Assembly: GCA_963575745.1 (NCBI GenBank)
Contig: CAUYUJ010010491.1
Coordinates: 408,494-472,493, forward strand
Reading direction: 5' to 3'
Source: Prorocentrum cordatum
Lineage: Eukaryota; Sar; Dinophyceae; Prorocentrales; Prorocentraceae
Length of the DNA: 64,000 nucleotides
The translations under genes were made by a program, and so were the position numbers. The notes below the pieces were generated by a model. It did not search any database, had not been told where the DNA came from, and saw only the letters and a list, made by a program, of their open reading frames with translations. Below, one piece after another: positions 41,001 to 51,971 of this stretch; position 1 is the stretch's first letter; every line of letters starts with the position of its first letter.

Positions 41001-41757
41001 CGGGCTGAGGCTGAGGCTGAGGCTCATGCAGGCTGAGGCTGAGGCAGGCGGAGGCTGAGGCCGAGGCTGAAGGTAGACTGATGCTGAGGCTGAAGCAGGC
41101 TGAGGCTGAGGCTGAGGCAGGCCGAGGCTGAGGCTGAGGCAGGCTGATGCTGAGGCAGGCTGAGGCTGAGGCTGAGGCTGATGCAGGCTGAGGCTGAGGC
41201 AGGCTGAGGCTGAGGCCGAGAGCTGAAGGCAGACTGAGGCTGAGGCAGGCTGAGGCTGAGGCTGAGGCAGGCTGAGGCTGAGGCTGAGGCTGAGGCTGAG
41301 GCTGAGGCTGAGGCTGAGGCTGAGGCTGAGGCAGGCTGAGGCTGAGGCCGAGGCTGAAGGCAGACTGAGGCTGAGGCTGAAGCAGGCTGAGGCTGAGGCT
41401 GAGGCAGGCTGAGGCTGAGGCTGAGGCAGGCTGATGCTGAGGCAGGCTGAGGCTGAGGCTGAGGCTGATGCAGGCTGAGGCTGAGGCAGGCTGAGGCTGA
41501 GGCCGAGGCTGAAGGCAGACTGAGGCTGAGGCTGAAGCAGGCTGAGGCTGAGGCTGAGGCAGGCTGAGGCTGAGGCTGAGGCAGGCTGAGGCTGAGGCTG
41601 AGGCTGAGGCTGATGCAGGCTGAGGCTGAGGCAGGCTGAGGCTGAGGCCGAGGCTGAAGGCAGACTGAGGCTGAGGCTGAAGCAGGCTGAGGCTGAGGCT
41701 GAGGCAGGCTGAGGCTGAGGCTGAGGCAGGCTGAGGCTGAGGCAGGCTGAGGCTGTG
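41001..41757. repeat. GAGGCT satellite with higher-order structure
   Basis: Six-base units interrupted by AGGCAGGCT and by GCTGAAGGCAGACTG. The latter marker recurs at about 41066, 41222, 41354, 41508 and 41656, giving a 130-155 bp higher-order period. Confidence 0.85.
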
Positions 41758-41904
41758 ACTGCGACTGCCGTTGCCACTGCGACTGTCATCGCGAATGCGA
41801 CTACGACTGCGAGAACAGCAGAATTCTACAACTGGATTATCATCTGAATCGTAAGGGGAATGCTTCCAGATATGCTCCTACACATCGCTGTTAGGTTGCT
41901 TTGC

Positions 41905-43110
41905 CGGGATAAGTTTCTGCCTTCCGACGGTCCGAGACGTCCCAAGTGCCCCCAAGGATCGCCCAAGAGGCCCAAGACACGGCCCCAAGAGGCCCCCAAG
42001 ACGGCCCAAGAGGTCTCCAAGACGCTCAAGATGGCCTCCAAGACGGCCCAAGACCCCTCCCAGACGTCCTCCAAGAAAGCCCGAAAGGGTCAAAATGGCC
42101 TCCAGACGGCCAAGATGACCTTCAAGATGCCCACGTGTTCCCCGAAGGCTTTCAAAACCGATTCGGGGAACACATGGTCCGTTAGCTTGGCAGGTCTGGC
42201 CTCAACGTTCGGCCACACAGGCGCTTCCAAAAAGGCAGGGGGCGGCGGTGATTCACCGTAGGCGTCTTCGATCCGCCGCCCCCTGTGGTCTTGCCACATG
42301 GCAGCAGGGGTGCACGGCGTGCCGAATGCCCGGCAGGTTTTTGGTTCTCTTCTAAAGAACTCCCCGTGGGATCGTGGCCCAGCTGAATGGCTACCCGAAG
42401 AGTTCCCAAAGTTCGGCATCCGTTGGCCCCATCGGCTCCAAGACGGCCAAGATGGCCAAAGATTGCCTCCAATATGCCACCAAGCCAAGCAAAGTGGCCC
42501 CAAGAGAGCCCAAGATGGCCCCAAGATGGCCTCCAGGACGGTCACAAGATGCCTTCAAGATCGCACAGATGGTCCGAGGGAGCTCAAGACGGCCCAAGAA
42601 GCGCCCAAGAGGCCCTCAAAACGGCCCGAGGGAATTCCAAAAGGTCCTCCAGTAAGGCCAGAAGAGGCCAAAATCAATGATTCGCCATAGGTGTTTAAAA
42701 GGTTGTGGCATGTGCTTCAAAACGGCCTTCCGACGGCCCAAGACAGCCCAAGACAGCCCAAGAGGCCTCCAAGATTGTCCCAAGATAGCCCTTCAAAGTG
42801 GCATCCAAGATGGCCCGAGGACGGCCCAAGAGCCCAAGAGGCTCACATAACGGCCCCAAAAAGGCCCCAACACGGCCCAAGAGGCCTCCACGACGCCCAA
42901 GATGTGAAGCGCCCCAAGAAGGGCCCCAAGACGGCCCCAGAGAGGCTACCAAGACGGCTTCCGACGTCGTCGGAGTGGCCAGGAACGCCGTAAAGTGGCC
43001 AAAGAGGCCCCCAAGAAGCCCCAAATGCCCCCAAGAGGCCCGAGAAAGCCCCCAAGAGGCATCGAAGAGTCCCACACGAAGCTCCCAGGAGGCCTCAAGA
43101 ATGACCCAAG
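41905..43110. repeat. AAGACGGCCC minisatellite, second block, with modules M and N
   Basis: Same family as 38281-40610. Module N copies lie at 42190-42320 (with GGCCTCAACGTTCGGCCACACAGG as at 39817) and 43245-43316. Module M copies lie at 42650-42740 and partly at 41905-41945. Confidence 0.8.
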
Positions 43111-43355
43111 AAGCTTCCCAACAGGTCTCCTCATCCTTCTCCTCAACCTCCTTTTTGCTACCTCTTCTCATCCTCCTCTCCCTCCCCCAAGTGCTCCAGA
43201 AAGGGCTTCCACAACGGCTGGGGAAACACATGGTCCGACATTGCCGAAACGTTGGGCTGCATAGGTGTATCCTAAAAGTCAGGGGGCATCGGCGATTCGC
43301 TCCAGGCGTCTTCGATAGTTCATTTGCTTATAAGCGAAGTCTATGAAACACTCAC

Positions 43356-43884
43356 CACGCTGCTTGGCGAGTATGCCCATCTGGCACGTGTCGGAATACT
43401 CGCCGTACTTGTACTGTAACGGTGGGTGGAAATTGTTTTTTCCGAATGAGGGCAGCGACACGGTTTCCACGCTCGACCCAGCTAAAAGTGACTTCATCTC
43501 AGCCAGGTCCGCCTCGACACCGTCAAATGGAGAATACAGAACTGTGACTGGATACTTAAATACATCTAAGAATCGCTCTTGGAATACCGGCAAGTGTCGC
43601 CGGAAATTGACCATGTTTCTCTTCCTCCTGTCTTGGAACCACTTCAGCTCGCAGCCGTGCGGCCATATCAAGGGGAAAGAATGATCTGCAACGTCATCAG
43701 ACACGAGATGCAAGAAAACCACAGTGGCGTTCGCAAGGCGGCGCGGTTCATTCCCAAGCGGCTCTGCCAGGGTCTCTACAGCGCAGCTTCCTGCCTTGTC
43801 CTCTCCACTGGCCACGCATCGCGGACGCAATAGTAAGTAAGCCGATACTGACCACAAATGCGCAAAGGAAACAGAACGGACCAT
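43356..43884 (-). CDS. GT15-type glycosyltransferase (Kre2/Mnt1-like), exon 1
   Basis: The ATG at 43884 starts MVRSVSFAHLWSVSAYLLLR, a short cytosolic tail plus hydrophobic signal-anchor as in Golgi GT15 enzymes. RRLANATVVFLHLV matches the family's N-terminal ENATFVxLV block, and VNFRRHLPVFQERFLDVFKY then PVTVLYSPFD matches the MRxxEDRFNxKxxYPWVFLND block. The exon ends AAGCAGCGTG followed by GTGAGT, a strong 5' splice site, leaving one extra base (phase 1) that fits exon 2. No spliced-leader relict is seen upstream, unlike the retrocopies, so this looks like a resident gene. Confidence 0.6.
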
Positions 43885-45934
43885 GAGTGGGTATCCACTC
43901 GTCGGGCTTCAGAACCAGAAGCTACGGCGGCACTTCTTTGCCAAAGCAATCTGAACCAAAAAACAGCTCTGGATGGGGATGATAGAGGTTGTAATGGTGA
44001 TGACCAGCGAGCGAAGGCGACTGCCTCCGAGGTAGCAAGAATGCAGCACACTACGTCCCCGTTGAGCGAATAGTGACATGTGGCAGACATGCTCACGGCG
44101 ACGCCTTCGCGCCGAAGATCCTCGGCTGGGGAATATAGACAGCTGCAATTGCACGACACCTCTCGGCTGACAAAGGACGGCCCGCAAGGCCCGCGGGGAA
44201 AAGATGTTGTTACCGCCAGGGCCGAGCCCCCACTACAACTCGCACAGACAGGAGCAGCCAGCTGGGACAGCCCAGGGCCCCGCGCCTGAGGAACTTCGGC
44301 TGGTTCGTGCGAGGCTGCCTGAGACTACTAGGCCTGGAACTCGTCGAAGTCCAAAAGAGCGAGCTACCTCTTCGCGAAGCCTGCGGACATCAGTTCAGAA
44401 GGCCTGCCCTCCAAGCGCACTGAGAAATTGTCAGTGGCGAGTCGAAGTGATGAAATGTAGGGATGGAGTTGCCTCTGTACAGAAGTCCCTACACACACGA
44501 GAAAAGCAGGGCGCTGCGAGGCAAGCGAAGGGCGAAAAAGTGACGGACAGCATCCGCGCTGAAAATATCCTCTCACGTGGTGAAGCGGCCGCAGTAAACA
44601 CCTCGATCCTTCAAACGGCTGCCCGCCCCCAGCGGCCGGATTTAGGTTGCTCAAGCAGCTGCTTCGGCATGAATTACTGTCGCAAGCGAGTTGCTGGCCA
44701 CTGCAAGCACACCACGGCTGCAACGGGACAGGATAGCTGGGCCCCGCGAGCCGCCCCACTGAGCTGTGTCCAGCATCCATCGCCGCACGCCCATGCAGAT
44801 AATGCCCCTCGCTGCGCGTAGGTGCGCCTTGAAGTCGCCACTGCGTCCTCGCAGAGTGCCTCCGCCTCTCGGCCGCTGGGGCACCAACCGGCGCCCACGC
44901 GAACTCGGGCGCACTGCCCAGCTTTGCCCCCGCGGGGCGGTCAGGCCGCCTTTGACGAAAGAACAACACATCCCACCCTACAGGGCGGAAGAGTGTGTGA
45001 GGGCAAGGCGACGAGGGAGCCGCAAGTGTGGCTGCGAGATCTCGAATACCCAAGAGGGTGCTTCTTGTCGGGCGGGGGCCCCCATCCCACAGCACACTCC
45101 CGTAACCCCCAACCCGAATTCCGCCACAATGAATCCACGGATCGCGGAAGCATGGGTTCGTGAGCTCGTGATCCGGGGCCCAGCTCCAAGACGGCGGAGG
45201 TCGGCTGGCTGGCCAGGGTGGAGACCGCCTCCACGCTGCGCGCGCCCGCGGCGCGCCCTTGCGCAGGCTGGCATTCAATGACGGCCTTTCGCCAATCCCT
45301 CGCCGTCGTGGCCCCGCCGACGCGCGGGAAACAGGGCGGCCCGTCCGTCGGCGCACCCGACCGCGCATAGAGCAGTGGAGCGAAGCCGCGCGTCGAGGCA
45401 CGGGCGCGACTGGGCGCGCGAAGCGCGAGGGGACAGGCCCAAGAGGTGAACGGGCCTTGGACCCACCCCCAGAACCGCACCACCCCTGCAGAACGCAAGT
45501 GGTTTAGGGCGTTTCCACATCCAAACGCTTGTTTCCCTTTCGATGGGGTTCATCGCTGCTCCACGTTAACATACAACCCTACAATAACAAATACGCTTTG
45601 CACCGAAAACAACACCATGCGCGGACGCACCGCGATCACTTCGCAGCGATTTGGGGCAGGAGCGGCGGGAGTGTTGGCATTTTGCCACCTGTGTGCGATG
45701 CTGACAACCCCCCTACCACGCCATGCAAAGAAAACAATGCAAACTAATCGTCGCACCATTCAATTTGTCCCAAACCTCTTGCGTTGGATTCTCGGTTCGA
45801 AAAGAACAGTGGGGTCGCGTCTGCTGTTTCCCGCCTCCCTCCCCCTCTCCTCCGTCCTAGTCTGACCTCCTCGTCTCCGGATTTGCCTGCCAGGCTGCCT
45901 CTCGCCCACCAGCCTGGTTCCTACCTCGCCGCCC
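43885..45934. other. GC-rich stretch with no supported gene
   Basis: Long open frames on both strands (e.g. minus 45401-44364) but no motif, splice pattern or repeat that I can defend. It may be the promoter/upstream region of the GT15-like gene. Confidence 0.4.
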
Positions 45935-46419
45935 GGCGTGACCTCGCCACTCGTCGGGGGGCTGCGACCTGCCAAACTGTCGCCACGTTCGAGGGTTCCT
46001 GAGGGAGGCAGCATAGTGGGTACCAGGCGCGCATTCGGATTAGATCTCGCCATCCCTTGGAGGCTGCGATCTGCGAAAAGGTCGCCCCTTCGAAGGCTGC
46101 TGGGGGGGCATGGGCACAAGGCGCGGAATCAGATTAGACCTCGCCTCCCCTTGGGGCTGCGAACTGCGAAACTATCGCCATGTTCAAAGGATGCTGAGGG
46201 GTCAGCATGGTGGGTACAAGGCGCGTACTCAGATTTGACTTCGCCACCCCTGCGGGGCTGCGAACTGCGAAACTGCTGCCACTTTAAAGGGCTGCTGGGG
46301 ATGGCAGCATAGCGGCTGCCAGGCGCGCTTTCGGATTAGACCTCGCCACCCCTGGGAGGCTGCGATCTGCGAAAAGATCGCCACTTTCGAAGGCTGCTGG
46401 GGGGGGGCAACATAGTGGG
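45935..46419. repeat. About 100 bp tandem repeat, nearly five units
   Basis: Units begin GACCTCGCCACxCC (starts near 45939, 46042, 46136, 46236 and 46338) and contain GGGCTGCGAACTGCGAAAC, CGCCAC, TTCGAAGGCTGCTG, GCAGCATAGTGGG and CAAGGCGCG. Confidence 0.85.
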
Positions 46420-46639
46420 GTTTCCTCCTGGACTCTCCGCCTCAATACCTCAGGCGGGTCGGGCTCGCGTGGGCCTGCTAGCCCTGAGCCCTCAGGCTGC
46501 CTCCGACAAACCTCCTCCCCCTCGCCTTCAAACCTCCTGAGAGAAGCACCTTTTTCTTTCATGGCCTGGTGGCGCCCGCGGTACGGCCCGCGGGCGCGAG
46601 CTCTGCGGTCGGCGCCCCCTGCCGCCGCTGCACCCCCCG
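46420..46639 (-). repeat. Split direct repeat (B2-like) of the second YR element
   Basis: GTTTCCTCCTGGACTCTCCG to GCCGCCGCTGCACCCCCCG, matching 46876-47101 with few differences. It lies downstream, in sense, of the recombinase at 47393-48352. Confidence 0.75.
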
Positions 46640-46875
46640 CGAGAAGCCTCGCGGGGAGCGAAGACCGCGCCGACCGCTATGCGGCAAGCGCGCGCGAGCC
46701 CCCTTGTGGGGCCCGCCGAGCAAACTCGGCTGGGGCCCCACCTCCTCTGGCGTGGGTGGGTGGGACCCCAAAACCATTCGCGGCTCCGCAGGAGCCCTGA
46801 GCAAACGGCGGCGGAGGACAGCAGGAGAGGAGGCTACGAGGCGGGAGGAAACCCACTGTTCTAACAAGCGATCAC

Positions 46876-47101
46876 GTTTCCTCCTGGACTCTCCGCCTCA
46901 AAACCTCAGGCGGATCGGGCTCGCGTGGGCCTGCTGGCCCTGAGCCCTCAGGCCGCCTCCGACAAACCTCCTCATCCTCCTCCTCGCCCTCAAACCTCCT
47001 GAGAGAAGCACCTTTTTCTCTCATGGCCTGGTGGCGCCCGCGGTACGGCCCACGGGCGCGAGCTCTGCGGTCGGCGTTCCCTGCCGCCGCTGCACCCCCC
47101 G
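46876..47101 (-). repeat. Split direct repeat (B1-like) of the second YR element
   Basis: Copy of 46420-46639. The 236 bp between them occupy the position of A2; no matching A1 is found upstream of 48352, as expected for a 5'-truncated copy. Confidence 0.7.
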
Positions 47102-47392
47102 TCGTACTCCTCCAGCGGCCCACAGCCGCAACGCCCGGTGCCACGGCACCTGCCCTCCTTCCTGCGCGCCGCGGGGCCCACCTCGAAGGCCCCCGCGCGC
47201 ACTGGTGGGGGGGCCTGGCCCCACACAACCCAGCACTCCTGGCGGTACCTCCGCCACGACAGATGCCCTCACGGCTGCGCACCTGATGTCACACTGCCAG
47301 CCTCGAGGCCCCCCTGCGCTCTCAGCTCAGGCCTGATCGGCCCCCGCTGCCCACACGCTCTGAACCTGAGACCAACGCGACGGCGCAACCTC

Positions 47393-48352
47393 TCAGACCA
47401 TCGTGATGTCAGTGGCCGCCATGCTGCTGGCAACCCCCTCTGCCATGCCGCGCGCCTTCCACAGGTATCCCTGGAAAGCGTCGCTGTTCCACCGGCCCCA
47501 GCGCTGCACCAAGGCGGTGTCCTTGAACGCCGCATAGAGCGCCGACGCTCCTCCGATCCTCAAACTGTGCGAGCCTAGGTCGTTCGGGTCCATGCCCTCC
47601 GCCACCGCCGACTGCATCACCACGCGCTGGACGTCAGCCCGCGTCACCAGGTGCACGTCGTCGAAGGCGAACAGGGGGTCGTACATCTGCGCGCCGGAGA
47701 ACCTCTCATTGGCCCAGCCCGCGTAGATCTCGAGCGCCTTCACCACGCAGATGTGCTCAGCTCGATCTGCATCCTCAGCGACCACAATGCGGAAGTGATT
47801 GCGCCACTCGCCCAAGTTGTACTGGTCGGTCTTGCTGGTCCGAATCTTGATGACGACCTCATTCGCCTCGCCCCACACGCGAGTTGGCTCGCCGTTCGCC
47901 TTCGGGGTAACGTCAGCTCCCCGAAGACCCTTGCCACCCATATAGCCGTTCTGGTCGTTCGAAACGTACTCGCTGGCCCTCAAGAGGAAAAAGTAGCCCG
48001 TGGCCACTGCGGCCCAAGGAGCCGCGCCCTCCCTCGACCTCTCCGGCTGCAACTTCCGCCTAATCCACATCATCATGCGGGGAGTGACCGGCTTCTTGCG
48101 CTTGGTGCCGCCGTCCCTCCTCCTGAGCCCGTCGATCGCCATCTAGAGCCTGCCCGCGCCCTCCGTGATGTCTCCCATGCCGAGCGCGAGGTGCTGGGCC
48201 CGGACCGAGCTCAGGTACTGCTTGATGGCGCCCGCCTTCTTGCAGCCTCGGCGCGCCAGGTGGATGACGAACTCCAGCAACAGCTCCTCTTCATTCCACC
48301 TACTCTCGGGCGTGATCTCGCGAAGCGGGCTGATTCCCCTGCTGAGTTGCAC
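47393..48352 (-). pseudogene. Tyrosine recombinase of a second YR retroelement (one in-frame stop)
   Basis: Two frames in the same phase, separated by a single TAG at 48143-48145. The N-terminal part holds the helical core-binding region (LEFVIHLARRGCKKAGAIKQ). The C-terminal part has YFFLLRASEYVSNDQNG (catalytic Arg I), KIRTSKTDQYNLGEW, DLGSHSLRIGGASALY (HxxR), VQRWGRWNSDAF and GYLW (candidate nucleophile Tyr). All catalytic residues are present, unlike in the 1498-2610 recombinase. The TAG interrupts EGAGRL/MAIDGL between the two domains. No RT or Gag lies upstream, so this is a 5'-truncated insertion. Confidence 0.8.
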
Positions 48353-49238
48353 GGAAGGTCTTGTTCAGGGGTTGCGAGGGCTGTTTGAGGGCAGCGACCT
48401 AGGACGTTTGGGAATTAGCGTAATAGCATGATTTCGGAAAATTATTATCAAAGCGCTCGGAAATCAACTGAATAACCTCATATCTCGCCAACTCGCCACT
48501 GCCAGGGCCAAATATGTTAGATAACTGGTCGATTCGATGAAATGTGTGCGCTACCACGCGCATGTTGCTATTATATGTTATATGTGTGAAACAGTGTGTT
48601 GTTGTGCACGGGCGTCGCTGTGCTACGCTATGCGACGCAATGCTATGTCCCGCGCTGCGTCGCTATGCTGCGCTACGCTATGCGATGCTATTCCGTTTTA
48701 CGCTCTGAACTTTGCGCTGCGGGCCCAGCGGAAGCGGCGGAAGCCTTTGGGGGCCCGGGGCGGATCGGCGGAAGCCTTGAATTATCATACTTCTTTCTCC
48801 CCAACTCATCGGCGAAGCTCCGGAGCTTTTGCCGACCGACACACTGCCCCCAGCGCACCTCGGAGAGTTCATTCTGCTTCTCAACCCAGTCTGCAGGAAA
48901 AGCGTTGGCAAGAAAAAGAAGCACTGTGGACTAGACGTCCTGAGGACGAGAGGGGAGGGAGTGAAAGGAGACCTGGCTGGAGAGGACGGATGTCGAACGG
49001 AATGGGAAGAGGGTCGAGGGGTCGAGGGGAAAGTAAAGAAAAGTGTTTAATGGAGGAGAGTGAGGGGAAGAGTAAAGGGCGGTGATACGTTTGCGGTGTC
49101 TTAGTGTGTTTGACTTTGCCTCCCATCTTCCTCATCGTTGTTTCCCTGATCCTCATCCTCATCTGCCTCCTCCTCCTCCTTCTCCTCTTCTGCGCATCTC
49201 CCTCCCCTCCTGGCGTGCTGCTCGCAGGCAGCGGACAA
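48353..49238. other. Gap with a short CTATGCGA-type repeat
   Basis: 48610-48690 repeats GCTACGCTATGCGA, GCTATGTCCCGCGCTGCGTC and similar. 49150-49200 is CTCCTCC-rich. There is no gene. Confidence 0.5.
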
Positions 49239-51877
49239 TCACGAGTCCTCCTTCAAATCCTCTGACACGGCCACCTGCTTCGGATGTTTGGCGTCGCCAC
49301 TCGTGACCCCAATGAGCTCATCGTAGGAGCTCCCGCACGCACCCTTGAACAACACCGTCTTCCTCACGCCATACACCATCGCACCGACCTCAATGGACTC
49401 TGCAACGAGCCACCCGGAAGGAATGTAGATGACACTCTGGGCCTTGAGCGAAGCGTGCACCACCTTCACGTTGATATTGGCTAGCTCAGCGATGTCGCTG
49501 GAACCGATCTGCTCGATACTTGGTCACCTCCGCGAACGTGAGCACGTCCTTCTTTAGCAACGCCCTCAGAGCGGGCAGGAGCTGGTGGCAATCGAAGCAA
49601 AGTATCTCCACACTTCCATAGGCCAGCGCCTTCACCATGCCGAGGCCGTTAGCAGTCTGACCAACATTGTAGGTAGGAATCTTGTATCCGAACATCCAGG
49701 TATGCTCCAAAACTGATTTGAACGGCGAGGCGATCTCCGACGTCGCACTAATCACTTTGTTGGTGTCGATTGCGCTGCACATCTTCTCCACACACTGGTC
49801 GACGATCTCCTTGCCCTCCCCCGTAAACAGAGCCTGCTGCACTCTGCCACCCTGCTTGCACTCCGGCGTGTTCTTGTAAGATGAACCGAACTTCCCCAGC
49901 TGAAGGGCGAGGATCTCTTGGCTGGCAGCCGCTACCCAGTCGGCATGCTTCTCCATCAGGAACGGAGCAGACAAGCGAGCATCATCAAGCGCGGCACCCT
50001 TAGCAATCTGATGGATCAGCCCAGCGTCTTGTAGCTCGTCCAGCTTCAGCTTGAACAGAGGCGGTGCTTGGGTCGCGGATGCCTTCAGCTTCTGGGCCAA
50101 CAGTCTGGTCTGCTCCTTCGAAGCCTTGATGGCAGCCTGGGCTTCCTCCAAGCTCTTCCTCTTGTTGATCCTCTCGGCCTTGCCCTTCTGGTTCTTCACG
50201 CGGCCGTTCAAGGCGGTAATCGACTGCTTCACTGCCGCTGCGAACTGCCACAAAACATTGAAGCCGTCAGTGATCAACTGCTCGGTCGTGGCGAGGTCCG
50301 CTGGAGAGGTCGCGCTGCTAATATTCTCCAAGTTTTTCAGCAGCTCCGGGTACGCCTGCAGCTTCGAGTTATCGTTGGTCACGCGGCCATGCAGCCCTTG
50401 ATCTGAGAGGTACTTCTTGAGCGTCTTCGACTGCAGCTCACACGTGCGTCCGCTCGCAGACCTATCGGAGACACTGCTTCTCACCACAGGCGATGACAAT
50501 GGCGTCGCCACAGCTGCAGCCCCAGGAAGACTCTCGGCACCCTGAGAATCAGCGGCCGCCTCAGACTCAGACGGCTTCTGGGGCGTGGTGGCGTCACCCT
50601 GAGGCACCGCAATCTTGGAGTCGCTGGCCTTGTCGGAGCTCTTGCCCATGTCCTGCTTCGCGCTGGGATCCCCCTTCTTCGCCAGGCCATGGGCCATGGC
50701 CTTGCGAAGAAGGAGGATCCCAAGGCTGTCCTCAGAATCGGCATTCATCTTTACGTCCGGCATCTCCACAGACACGAGCTGGCCGCTGACTGCCTCGTCG
50801 CACCTCCACAATATCATGGCTTCCTTGCGAACCTTCACCGTGTGGAGGTAGTTTGCCAAGGTCTGGTCTTCAGATTCGAGGCGGGCCGCCTCCTGAATCG
50901 CTGAGTTCATCGTGGCACTCAGGGTGATGAAGTGGTCCTTCGCCTTCTGGATTTTCAAGCTGATCTTGTCCTTCAATTTCGGCACCGCGCTGGCCATGTC
51001 GACGTACGTCTGCTTCGCGGTGCCCTTGCCAGGCACAGTAGCTCCATCGTCCGCCTTGAGCTTGCTGTTGAGGTCGCCACTGTCTTCCAGATTCTCAGGG
51101 GCCTTAAAGGCCGAGGCAGTCAGGAACGCATTGCTGCTGGAAGGCGCTGACGCGTGGGTAAAGTTCTTCAGGTTGTCTTTGTCCTCCTTACTCATATCCT
51201 TCACTTGCTTAGACCCCTCCTCGAACTTGGAGTCGATGTACGTCGAGCGGTCCGGCAACCTCTGCCTCTCCGAGAACACCCAAATGCGAGTGCTTGGCCA
51301 CTCTCCCTCCTTCTCTACTCCAGGCTTCTCGCACAACTGTTTGAACTCTTCGGTGTGGCGCTTGACCGCTTCGGTTCTTGCTGGTCCGTCTGGCATGTTC
51401 TGGCACTTCATATTCGTGTACTCAGTCACGTCCATCCAGTCCTCGCAGTCGCGAACCGCCGTGGAGATCTTGATGCCAAATTGCCTTTTCCACTGGCCCC
51501 AATCAATGACCTTCTTGCGGAAGCGCCCGTCGCAATTGTCCCTGGCATGCTGGTCCAGGGCCTCCTGGGCCTTGACGGGGTCGTTGAAGATCTGGTCGAA
51601 AGACTGACTGCATTTCTCCATCCCTCTTCGCCTGGCACTTGCAATTCTCGTAAGCCTTGTGATGGGAGGCGCAGAACTTACTGTTGGTCTTTTTGTTGTT
51701 CCCGCACTGCGATGCAAAACACTTCCTCGAGCCGGACGCCGGCCCGACACGTTTCGCCCCTCTCCCACGGCCGCCGCCGCGGCCCCTCGCGCCTGCAGAA
51801 AGCACCACGTCGCCTCCATCGATGGGATCCTCACCCATGCCGTCAACGCCCATCGCCTCGTCATCCCAAACCAACAT
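49239..51877 (-). pseudogene. Processed pseudogene of a Cys-rich, coiled, dinoflagellate-type protein
   Basis: The ATG at 51877 starts MLVWDDEAMGVDGMGEDPID. A basic Gly/Arg stretch and a Cys/His cluster follow (KCFASQCGNN, FCASHHKAYENCKCQAKRDG), which looks like a small zinc-binding module. A frameshift near 51615 leads into an 780-odd-codon frame of helical, Lys/Ala/Glu-rich sequence (SQSFDQIFNDPVKAQEALDQ; KQSITALNGRVKNQKGKAER). Near 49500 a second shift leads to ELANINVKVVHASLKAQSVI then YIPSGWLVAESIEVGAMVYG, resembling a cupin-like strand pair, ending at 49239. No introns interrupt 2.6 kb, and a relict spliced leader lies 75 bases upstream. I recognise the Cys module from dinoflagellate hypothetical proteins but know no function. 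Confidence 0.6.
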
Positions 51878-51951
51878 AGTGTCGGGTGAACGGTGAACGG
51901 GGCCGCTGTCGCCACTGAATCACTCAGCGCTAGATGGCATGTCCTCCATGG

Positions 51952-51971
51952 TCGAGCCCAAATGGCTACAG
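51952..51971 (-). other. Relict spliced leader upstream of the 49239-51877 pseudogene
   Basis: The minus strand reads CTGTAGCCATTTGGGCTCGA, matching the leader at about 17 of 21 positions counting the following base. It is followed by CCATGGAGGACATG. Confidence 0.6.

Larger units (their letters stand above)
37132..43355 (-). other. Inferred 6.2 kb intron of the GT15-like gene, filled with repeats
   Basis: It begins (minus) with GTGAGT directly after exon 1 at 43355-43350 and ends with a pyrimidine-rich tract and CGTAAG at 37132. It contains AAGACGGCCC-type minisatellites, a 32 bp array, a GAGGCT array, CTC repeats and two recurrent modules. ORFs in it are translations of repeats. Confidence 0.6.

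Noticed and set aside
40800-41789. 329-codon minus ORF rich in Ser, Ala, Gln and Pro
   Set aside because: It is the translation of the GAGGCT satellite, whose period is a multiple of three.
44364-45401. 345-codon minus ORF
   Set aside because: No motif, biased Arg/Pro/Ser composition, and competing ORFs in all frames; no support beyond being open.
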